Assembly: GCF_028640845.1 (NCBI RefSeq)
Contig: NC_080548.1
Span: forward strand, 4,148,314 to 4,212,313
DNA length: 64,000 bases
Direction: 5' to 3'
Source: Ahaetulla prasina
Taxonomy: Eukaryota; Chordata; Lepidosauria; Squamata; Colubridae
Shown: positions 23,378-33,027 of the stretch, piece after piece
How the letters are laid out: every line of letters starts with the position of its first letter
How positions within the stretch are numbered: position 1 is the stretch's first letter
Made by a program: the position numbers and the translations under genes
The notes under the pieces: model-generated
The model's database searches: none
What the model was told of the DNA's origin: nothing
What the model saw: only the letters and a program-made list of their open reading frames with translations

Positions 23378-23968
23378 AAAAACCCTACAGTGTCCAACAA
23401 TACAAAAAGCAACGATTAATCAAATATCACAAAAATATAAAATGACAGTGAAAATGCAACACGCAGCCTACAGCCAACTTCCAAGAGCAGAAATGGCTAG
23501 CCTCTTGCCAGCAACAAACTAATCGAAGCCACATTAAAGTGGGATAATAATCCACGTTTTCCTCTTACCCGCTAAAGGAGGGAGGGATCTCACAAGCATG
23601 GGACCGGCATGGGATTGACTGCCAGAATGTCTCATCCTACAAGTTCATTTATTATTTGCTAGGTTTCTATGTCCCTCCGATAAAAAAGTGATGCTTGATG
23701 TTTCCCAAACCTCATGCGGTCATTGAATAAAAAAATTAAAAAATTAAAAAGATAAGAACAACAATAAAGTAAGAATAATAATCATACTAACAAGAGCGAA
23801 AAAGGTTAGGGAAAAAGAACATAACCAACCAACATCTCCCTGTCCGAAGGGACCACCCCAACTTTCAGGTCCCAAAGTCTGAAAATTTCAGGACACTCTG
23901 AACTCAGGGAGAATCTCAGAGCCATAGAGAAGGCCTCTTCTTTCCTCTTCAACTTTTATTGAAGATTT
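23378..23968. other. intergenic, nothing recognised
   Basis: AT-rich; no gene or classified repeat recognised. Confidence 0.4.
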
Positions 23969-24001
23969 CTTAAAGATCACTTTAAGAAAGTGATCTTTAA
24001 G

Positions 24002-25517
24002 TGATCACTAGCCACAGTCATCCCCATCTTCAAAAAAGGAGACCCCAGCTTAGTCGAAAATTACAGACCGATCTCTCTTTGCTGCATCACCTGCAAAGTC
24101 ATGGAATCTATCATCAACCAATCCATTACCTCACACTTAGAAGCAAACAACCTACTCTCCAATAAACAATTTGGTTTCAGGAAAAAATTATCATGCAACT
24201 TACAACTTCTCCACTGTAAAAACATATGGACTTCAAATCTTGATCAAGGCAAAACAATAGATGCAATCTACATAGACTTCTGCAAAGCTTTTGACTCAGT
24301 AGTACACGATAAACTTCTCCTAAAACGAAAATCCTACGGCATTTCAGGACCCCTCCACAAATGAATATCTGCTTTTCTGTCTAACAGACAACAAGTGGTC
24401 AAAATTGGCAATGCTCTATCAAATCCTGTTCCTGTCAAGAGTGGCGTTCCTCAAGGCAGCGTCCTTGGACCAACACTCTTTATACTATATATTAATGATC
24501 TTTGTGACCATATCGCAAGCAATTGTGTTCTCTTTGCTGACGATGTCAAACTATTTAACACCACAGACAATGCATCTATTATCCAAAAAGACCTTGATCA
24601 TCTAATCACTTGGTCTAAAACTTGGCAACTCCAAATCTCAACCAGCAAATGCTCAGTCTTACATATTGGAAAAAAGAACCCAAACACTAAGTACTCACTT
24701 GATGGACATTACCTTACAGATGACCCCCATCCCGTTAAAGACCTTGGAGTTTTCATGTCAAATGATCTAAGTGCCAAAGCCCACTGCAAATACATAGCAA
24801 AAAAGGCTCTAAGAGTTGTAAACCTAATCTTGCGTAGCTTCTTTTCCAAAAACACTACACTACTAACCAGAGCATATAAAACATTTGCTAGACCAATTCT
24901 AGAATACAGCTCACCTGTTTGGAACCCTCACCACATCTCTGACATCAATACAATTGAACGTGTCCAGAAATATTTTACAAGAAGAGTTCTCCATTCCTCT
25001 GAAAACAACAAAATACCTTATCCCACCAGACTTGAAATCCTAGGCTTAGAAAACTTGGAACTCCGTCGCCTTCGACAAGACCTAAGTTTAACTCACAGAA
25101 TCATCTATTGTAATGTCCTTCCTGTTAAAGACTACTTCAGCTTTAATTGCAATAATACTAGAGCAACTAATAGATTTAAACTTAATGTCAACCGCTTTAA
25201 TCTAGATTGCAGAAAATATGACTTCTGTAATAGAATCATCAGTGCTTGGAATACTTTACCTGACTCTGTGGTCTCTTCTCATAATCCTAAAAGCTTTAAC
25301 CAAAAACTTTCTACTATTGACCTCACCCCATTCCTAAGAGGACCATAAGGGGCGTGCATAAGCGCACAAACGTGCCTACCATTCCTGTCCTATTGTTTTT
25401 CTTTTCTTCTTCCTATATACATATATGCTTATACCTCCTTATATTTACCCATATATGTGTTTATATGTTATATAATCTTTTTATATGATGTTGTGACAAA
25501 ATAAATAAATAAATATT
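24002..25517 (+). mobile_element. CR1/Jockey-type LINE, RT domain nearly uninterrupted
   Basis: 5'-truncated non-LTR element. One frame runs from about 24011 to the stop at 25346-25348 with only a single in-frame TGA (24362-24364). RT landmarks in order are PIFKKGDPSLVENYRPISL, AIYIDFCKAFDSV, VKSGVPQGSVLGPTLF, INDL and FADDVKLF, then a C-terminal region ending CNRIISAWNTLPDSVV. The 3' tail is TGTGACAAAATAAATAAATA, a short tandem repeat rather than poly(A), as in CR1/L2-like LINEs. The endonuclease is absent. The intact frame suggests a fairly recent insertion. Exact family not assigned; it differs in sequence from the CR1 and L2-type copies elsewhere in the window. Confidence 0.92.
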
Positions 25518-25964
25518 TTTATACAATACTAATATAAACTAGTATAAAGTAAGAAAAAGATGAAAAGAAATCACAGAGAAAGGAGGCCTATTCTGAAAAG
25601 CTTACTTTGAACAGAATGGATGGGGGGCAGGGAGTTCATCCTCTTAGATGTTATCAGACCACCTTGAGACACCCAAGCCGTGAAGGGCTTCGAAGTACCC
25701 CCTTGAATTACCCCCTTACTTACACCAGTATCTAGGGATGCTCCCATCAATCATCCATTTAATACTCATATCTAGCTGAGCCACTGAATTCTGCATCAAT
25801 TGCAGGGGGGAGGAAGGGGGGGTGAGAGCAGGATTTGTCATTGTGAAGTTAGTGACATCCACTAATTTCATCCTGTTTAAAGAGGAAGCAGACAAATTCT
25901 GATTGTAGGAGCAGATACCTACCACTGGTGACTAACCTAGTGACTGTTCCAAGATGTCAGAAGC
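25518..25964. other. intergenic, nothing recognised
   Basis: No gene or repeat recognised. Confidence 0.4.
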
Positions 25965-25972
25965 ACTTAGGT

Positions 25973-26128
25973 CAGTGGTGGGTTGCTCCCAGTTCGGTCC
26001 GGTTCTTGCAAACTGGTAATAAAAGCAGCGGGAGGCTCTGCCCACCCACTCAGATGTCATCATGGATGATCTGCGCATGCGCAATCCCATTACGAACCAG
26101 TAGTAAAGGTAAGTAGAACCCATCCCTG
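25973..26128. mobile_element. hAT-type MITE with perfect target duplication
   Basis: 156-bp element starting CAGTGGTGGGTT and ending AACCCATCCCTG (imperfect inverse), flanked by perfect ACTTAGGT duplications at 25965-25972 and 26129-26136. It shares CTGCCCACCCACTC-like, TGCGCATGCGCA and GGTAAGTAGA motifs with the MITE at 10600-10869. Confidence 0.9.
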
Positions 26129-26136
26129 ACTTAGGT

Positions 26137-27214
26137 GGCTCTCAAAGGATGTGGCTGTGTAGCTGCACTTCACCCCACCATCCTTTTCTGACTTTGGGAT
26201 AATTATTTGGATTCAAACCTCTTGTACCCCATATGGTTGCTCTGCCTCCCCAAACTCCATTCCATGAGTTCAGCTTCAGAGGAAGCAGCAGCATCTAAGT
26301 ACATCTGTGGGTGACTGTCTCTGTTTCCTAGCATGATCCCTCCAGGGGATTTCCAGCCTGCCTGGCTGACAACTTCCTTCTTGAGTTGATTATCCATCCT
26401 TACCTTGATGCTCATCTGCAGAGAGAGCTCTGTGGTAGAAGGAAAAAAACAGAATTGGGTGAAGCAAAAGCCACATTTGTCAAGCACACAAAGTTTTACA
26501 AGCAAGTTAAATCAGAGGTAAATAGGAAACAAGAAGAAAAAGTGCCTTGAATTGGTGAAGTGTCTGAAAAAGGAGATACTAACACTCAAGAAATTCCAAC
26601 CTGAAAATAATAGAAGGCAAATAGGATAAAACAGCTGGACACAAACATAATAATGCTCTCTAAACAACAATAGGAAGAAAGCATATCCACAAGGCAGGGA
26701 ACAAAGACAGATTACCAAGGAAAAGTGTGTGAGGTTGCTTGGAACTGTAAAGAGCTTGGTGAGAGATGCCCAGGGAAAAAGGGAGCTTCGAGGCTTTTGC
26801 AAATGCCCAGGAAAACCAGCCAAGAGATAGCTGGTAGCTCCCCAGTCAGCTTGACGTAGCCCTAAGTCATGGCTGGATTGCCAGAAGGGACCCTGACTGA
26901 CTTCTGCCAAAGGAGGAGAAAAGGTAGCCCATCAGGTGTGGAGCCTGTTAGTCTGCTGGGGCCCAGAGCAGCAGCAAGAGGCCCACCAGCATCTTCTCTT
27001 TGCCCACATCAAGCAATGATTTTGGGATTCTGCTAAGCTCAGAGGAGGATCCATTTCTTTTCATTTGAGGGCTTGTTTTCTCAGGAGATTTTGGGAGAGC
27101 TCCTCTGCAGGTGCACCCACGGCTTTAACGGCACCTGAGATATCTGACAGATGGAAGTACTCTAGATTTCCAAGGTTGATGTGCAAAGCTGATTGCAATT
27201 CAATTTCTTCTAGG
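26137..27214. other. intergenic, no gene recognised
   Basis: Short open frames without family resemblance. No repeat recognised. Confidence 0.4.
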
Positions 27215-27290
27215 TCTATTTCTTTCCTTGTACCTTGTGTGCCTAGTCATACTTGGCCAATAAAGAATGTTCGTTCATTCATTTATATGA
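27215..27290 (+). mobile_element. diverged L2/Rex-like LINE 3' end
   Basis: TTGTACCTTGTGTGCCTAGT followed by CATACTTGGCCAATAAAGAA resembles the terminal bases of the elements at 21.5 and 59.2 kb; the tail has drifted to TTCATTC. Confidence 0.6.
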
Positions 27291-27381
27291 CAGCTCTGAG
27301 TCAGGCAAAAAGCTGAGACATCATCAGAGCAGCCTTAAACTGATCCTCAGCTCTGGTTGGCAGGTACTGAGCAGAGAGGAG

Positions 27382-27383
<2 letters not shown>

Positions 27384-27433
<50 letters not shown>
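27384..27433 (+). repeat. (AC)n microsatellite
   Basis: About 25 AC units next to copy B of the dispersed repeat. Confidence 0.97.
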
Positions 27434-27435
<2 letters not shown>

Positions 27436-27440
27436 TAATT

Positions 27441-27684
27441 TGAAGAAACAAGGCAACAACCCTGTGAATGCAAAGGGGCTGTTTCCTTGAACTTGTTGAC
27501 TTGGTCTAATTACTGGTGGAGTTTTATATAGTACACCAAAGAGCAGAACTAACTGGGTTTTTCTCATGATAAATATATGGCTTCTTTTCCCCAATAGCAG
27601 GCTCAAAAGAAGCAGTTTCTTCCCTATTAAGAGCTGATATAATCTCCTCCCCCTCCCACCCATGAAAGAAAGAGAACATCTCTG
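27441..27684 (-). repeat. dispersed repeat of unknown family, copy B
   Basis: Inverse copy of 19903-20148 with only scattered differences. In this orientation the end landmarks are TGAAGAAACAAGGCAAC and GAAAGAGAACATCTCTG. Confidence 0.85.
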
Positions 27685-29311
27685 GCAGAGGGTGGCGGGA
27701 AGGGGATACAGGCAAGTCAGCATGGTAGAATCTGCACGAAGTTGCAGGAAGGAGGGCTATGGGAAGATAGCAATAAAGGAAACTACCTGAGCAATTGCTT
27801 GTGTTGTTCCTGGTTCCTGACCAAAACAGTGGACTCTGCCTGGCCTTAGCAACACCATCATTGCTGCACACAGCTGCAGCCACAGCCCAGCCTTCAGCAT
27901 CACTTGCATGGGGCATCACTCTCAGTGGAAGTGGGTCTCTTACTGCTCTCGTTCCTGCACCTCAGAGCTCAGTTGATGGGTATAGAATGCAGTTGCGACA
28001 TAGGGGCTCCGGCTGCTCCAGGTCTGGAGGTTCCTGTAGTTCCACTAGTGGTGCAAGAAAAGAGGCTTCGCCCATCCTTGCCCAACTCACAGAGCCCACT
28101 GGAAGAATGGCATTGGCTGACTGGCTTGGAAACAAAATGACCCCTCTGCCACAATGCTGGATTTTTGAGCCAGCGTGTTTCTTATGCCGTAGAATCCCCT
28201 CAGCAACCAGCTGCAGCCTTGACATGACCAGATTGAGGCAAGCTATCCCCACCCTCCTGGCATCCCCACAGGTACCCTGCCTGCTTGATAGCAATTGTCC
28301 CAGAACACAGTGGCTCATCTGGTCTCAGATTTCATCCCAAAATGGGGTGTTTGCAAAATTAGGGACCGTGTATGGCCAGGTTTGCTTCCCCAAAAGGTGG
28401 GAGAGTTGGACTAGATGAGATGCAGGCTCCTTTTCACCTGAAAATTAAAACTAGAGTTTCACTCACCATGTTCACAGCAACAAAACAGCTGCTTTGCTTC
28501 TTTACTTTGCATGGATTCCCTTGGAAGAAGCTGCTTATTTCTCACATGAGTTTAAGTGGCCACAATCTCTGGCATGAGCATCCTTGACTTAAACACCAGC
28601 AGTGAGGGCCTCACAGGTGCCAACGTATTCTTTATGGGACCACTTTCTCTAGGCCAAGATTGAAGGTGGAAGGATAACTAGGAAGACTGCCAAGCCCCCC
28701 AAAGAACATCTGAACAGAGGGAGACTGGAACAGGGATGAGGCGCCCCAGCCAAGACCTCCCTGGGAAGCTCAGGGCAGGGGAGAACTAGGGAAGAAAGGG
28801 GCCATTTTGCTACTTTTTCCCTACCTCCTCCTGAAGCTCTGCAACTTGGAAGGAGAGAAATATAGTTTTTGAGTTTCCCAGGAAACTGTCTTCTTCCTTA
28901 AGCACCTGGAAGGATCGCTGCCATGCCAGGAGAGTTTTCTGCCAAAAGTAGCACAAACCCATACACTACTCTTGCCACTTTTGTATCTAACATATCTTAA
29001 TCAGACACTGAAATGGTGTCAGTTTACTTTTGCCAAACCTTTGGCAACCAGGTGAGATAAGGAAACCTCATGTTTGGGTGGCCATAGCAAGACACACAAT
29101 GCTGGACTAAGATGGACTCGGATTGGACCCTGTGTTATTCTTATACAGTTTTATTCTTGTGGATAAAATGAGCCTTCCGTAGGCTTCCATTGGAACAATA
29201 TGCAAAAGACCCCTCCTGGCCATGGCTCTAGGAGGTCACCCCTGCGGCTTCTGCTCCCTTCTGCCTGATAGTCCACTGCAACTCGGAAGCCCTTCTGTTG
29301 CTGTATAGAAG
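27685..29311. other. intergenic, no gene recognised
   Basis: Moderate GC. Open frames at 27.8-28.4 kb have no recognisable family. No known repeat identified. Confidence 0.35.
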
Positions 29312-29436
29312 GCAAAATAACAGAATAACAGAAAGGGACCTTGGAGGTCCTCTAGTCCAACCCTTTACTCAAGCTGGAGACCATCTATCATTCTAGAAAA
29401 ATGGCTGTCCAGTCTCTTCTTGAAAACCATCAGTGA
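29312..29436 (-). mobile_element. CR1 LINE 3' end, short
   Basis: Reverse-strand phrases AAAGGGACCTTGGAGGTCCT, ATTCTAGAAAAATGGCTGTC and CAGTCTCTTCTTGAAAACC. Confidence 0.88.
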
Positions 29437-30819
29437 CAGATCAGAGGGACCTTCTGGGGCCAGGCCTCCCTAGACCTGCAGTAGCCACACCTGGGCATGG
29501 ATCAAGGACTACACATCGTTTGGGTGAGACTGTGTGGGAGGAAGTCCCAGTTCTCCATTGAAGAAAACAATTTATTTTTGAAGATGAGCCTGTAAAGTGG
29601 TAGCCATAGGAAGGGGAGATGTATTCTTCAGCTGGATGGTCCAAGCTGCCTTCAACTGCAAAAGATCCAGAACCACCAGCCAGGAACAAGCAGCTGAAGT
29701 GACCCCTCCTTCAATTTGCACTTTCTTGTGACCTTGAAGGACCCTGTCCCCAAGCCTCAATAAGGCGCCCCTCATCATCTTCCAGCCCCTCATAAAAACC
29801 AAGATTCTCTCTTCAGGACATTTATCCCCTGAGGGAGACCTCCAAACTAGATCGATCTCCTGGAAAGCTGCATTTCATCCTCTAGGACCCCTTTAAAGGA
29901 GGGGAAGTCATAGGCCACGTATCTAAATGCACCACAGACCTCCAGACAGGGGAATCAAGGACTCCAAAGGGGGCTTCCCTTCACTCACTGGATTCAAAGG
30001 GAAACCAGAAGACCATCTGGAGAAAGCAAGCACTGGTTTGGGTTCCTACAATAGAACAGAAGGTTCACATACCTTGCCTGCCGCTCCATTTCCTGGGATG
30101 GGGCCAGGAAAGGGGAGAAGGGGGCATTTCTTTTTTTGCATCCAATTCCAGCAACTGAAGCACTCCCGGCATTATCCCAATTCTAGCCTGCCAGCTCCCA
30201 CATGAAAGCCCACTGACAGTTCAAGCACCGGCTGGTTCCCTCAGATCTTCTGCCACATTATGTGTTGCTTGTGCGCTGGAGCTGACCACCCCCAATAAAA
30301 AAACCCTGACCAAATTGGCCAATGTGAAAAAAAATGTAAAAATCACACGTGGTGGCTGCAGAGGAGGAAGGAATCTTTTGTATTTCTCAATTTTCCGAAA
30401 CCCACTTTAAAAAAACAACAACTGCCACCTTCCAGAGTCAGCTCCATCACAGTATGGAATTGATATCACCGAAAGCTACAGGGAAGCACTTCCTCAGTGC
30501 CGATAGTTGGGAAAACTCTTGTTATGTTAGGTGCCAGATGAGGACTTGATCCAGGTCTGCTGGGGAGCAACAGTGCAACTGAGGAAGAGAGAAAGGCCGC
30601 TTCAGAGGGGAGTCCACCAGTCAGGGGGAAAAAGAGGGACCCCACAGGTGGTCCTGCTTTCTGCCCATCTGGGAAGAGGCCCCCGAGTCTGTCTGCAGCA
30701 AAGGGCAGGGTGGGAGACGGGGAAAGCGGAGGGCTCCCACACCTTTCTCAGGGAGAGAAACCCGGCGCGCTTGCCAAAAGCCAAGAGTGGCGGCGTTCCC
30801 GAAGCAGCTCCGAGCGCCC
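29437..30819. other. intergenic, no gene recognised
   Basis: No coding sequence or repeat family recognised. Confidence 0.35.
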
Positions 30820-30985
30820 CGGCTCATTAGAGACGCATCTCACTTGGCTGAGGTCCCGCACCTTCCAGCTCATTAGAAAGATGCCGTTGCTGCTGGCTGC
30901 ACCCCAATCATCTCTGCAATCAGCGCCTTTAATTAGGTTAATTAAATTGTATCAACCTCGCAGGGACACCGTTCCCAGATGCTGA
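30820..30985. promoter_or_regulatory. candidate enhancer with homeodomain-type motifs
   Basis: Two GCTCATTAGA motifs (near 30822 and 30868), then CCAATCATCTCTGCAATCAG and a dense TTAATTAGGTTAATTAAATT block (about 30929-30948) with several TAATTA homeodomain cores. It abuts the orphan CpG island. Function is inferred from motif density only. Confidence 0.35.
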
Positions 30986-30999
30986 CGAGCAGCCAAACC

Positions 31000-31500
31000 A
31001 GCCCCTGCTCCAGCTGCAGCCCAGAAGCCGCTGCCGCCGCCGCCGCCCTTCCCTCTGCTCACCGGCGGGCTCCTGCCAGCCCCCGGAGATGCCTGGGGAA
31101 GGGGCTTCTGCCGTTGGGGCCTTCCGCCTTTGCGAAAGGGGCCCGCGGTTTAAGCAGCTGCTGGTTCAGCTCGGCAGAGGCCGGAGCCCGGGCAGAAGAG
31201 CGGCTCGCGGCTCCGAGGCTGCCCGGGACGGGTTCCGCTTCTCCTTGGAGAAGCGGGCGCGACAAGCCCCGAGGCCGGGCTCCCACGAGGAGCCGCAGCT
31301 TCTGGCGTCCCGGTGCGCAGTTCTGGGAAGCCGTCCATGGCCGGTGTGGGGCTCCAACGCGATGGGCTATCCAGGACGGCGCCGCTCGCTTCCCCCGCGG
31401 AGAGACAATCCTCTCCCCGAATTCCCGCTGGGGAAGGGGGGTGAGAGGCCACGCTGCCTCTCCTGCCCGGAGGTCCCGGCCCCGGCAATAATCGGCACAC
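31000..31500. other. CpG island without a recognised gene
   Basis: CpG-rich sequence (a CCG run at about 31026-31050, many GCG/CGG words through about 31460) lies between POU3F1 and the 3' end of UTP11. The overlapping open frames on both strands show no family resemblance. It could be a promoter of a non-coding RNA or a regulatory island. Confidence 0.55.
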
Positions 31501-32914
31501 CCCACCCACCCCCGCCGTTTCCCATCTCCCCGAGCTTGGAGAGAAACCACCACCATTTTTCCTAGGTGGTCCTTGGCCTCCTGCTTTTTCAGCTCTGCCA
31601 TACCCAAGTTGAACTGTAGTCAGAACCCTCTGCCTAGTCGTGTCCTGGCTGTATTCTAGATTTGTGTAAAAGTGTGACACAAATAGCACAAATAAATAAT
31701 GGCTCCAATTTTATTTCCCACCTTTGGAATGATGTCCATTACAGAATTTGCTTTTTTCAAAATTCCTGCAACTGAACTAATCTTGGAGAGATTTCAGTTT
31801 TGATCCTCCCCGAGTGTCATTTATGTTTTATTAGAATTTCATCCCAGATTTTTCAGGTAGAGGGGTGTCGCCTTCTCCTAGTTTCAGGGCACCACTCAAG
31901 GTGCCAGTCAGCCCATTGTGAGAAGTTTTAGGGCAGCTCTTTGCAACTGCTTTTGAGCTCACTGTCCTGAATCATCAGCTCCTTATGGACTTGCAAGATA
32001 ATCCTCCAAGACTCTTCCCCTTCCAGTGGGAATATTTCCCAATGCCCAACAGCCACAGGAAAACAGAAAAATGGAGAAACCATAAGCTGGTCAGAATGCT
32101 GCCTCTGCTCACACAAAACCCCCTCTTGGCTGCTCACTTACCCTAGAAGGGCTGGCATGGTACCATGAGCCACAAATTACCCAGCTACCGGTTAGCACAT
32201 TGCAACAAACCACCAGATTCAGGGTCTCTCTTATCATCACAGCCGTTATCTTTTAGGGACAGATACTTGGTGGGGGGTGGAGGAAGCAGCAGGAATAGCC
32301 AACCAGATTACCTCCAGTGAATCTGCTTAGAGAAACCCAATAAGCCCCCCACCCCCCACCCCAAAGCCCCTGTTCTAGTTAGTGCTGAAATCCAATCACA
32401 GCTGTCAAGTTCCCAGCCAGCCTTCTGTGAAACAGCACTGCCACCTGCTGGGCATCCATTCGCAACACCAACCTTGACATTGGAGAGCACACCTGTACAC
32501 AGCAATTCCTCTTCCTCAGGCTGAAGCCTTCAGGGCATGTAAGCATAGGCACAGCACCAAATTTTACAATATGCAGAAGTGCCACACAAGCGCCACCTTT
32601 TTTAAAATGCACATTTTATCCTTCCATTTCTACAAGTCCCTTTCCTCCCTCAGGAGGTATGTGAACCTGAGCCAGGTGGGAGGCTGTCAAAGCCCAGCTG
32701 GCCCATCTGCTCCCCACCTTCAGAGCCTTTCAGGAAGGCAAGAGGCAGCCTGCTTACCTTCCCCTTCTATCCGACTTGGGAAGGATGGTGGGGGTGGGGG
32801 GGAGGCAGGCTTCTTTCTTCCTGGTCATTCTGTCTCGGAAGGGGAAAGAATAGGAGCCAGGCTCCATAGACAGCGCCTGGATGGGCAGAATGGAAAGAGC
32901 AGCAACACTCCCAC
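31501..32914. other. intergenic between orphan CpG island and UTP11 3' end
   Basis: No gene or classified repeat recognised. Short C/G runs occur near 32346-32363 and 32790-32802. Confidence 0.35.
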
Positions 32915-32930
32915 AACCGTTCTTATCGGA

Positions 32931-32936
32931 TTTATT
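32931..32936 (-). terminator. UTP11: UTP11 poly(A) signal AATAAA
   Basis: TTTATT on the plus strand reads AATAAA on the gene strand, about 92 nt after the UTP11 stop codon. It is the nearest canonical hexamer in a plausible position, giving a short 3' UTR. Confidence 0.7.
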
Positions 32937-33027
32937 GAACAGGTACAAGGTAAAGCTAAAGCAGAGAAAGCGGCATTTTTAGGGTTTGCAAGCCGATCAA
33001 GAGAGGAGATCCCTCTTCACAGAAGAG

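Noticed and set aside
31059..31607. Open frames of 158-182 codons in the orphan CpG island
   Set aside because: Frames overlap on both strands with no domain; treated as compositional.
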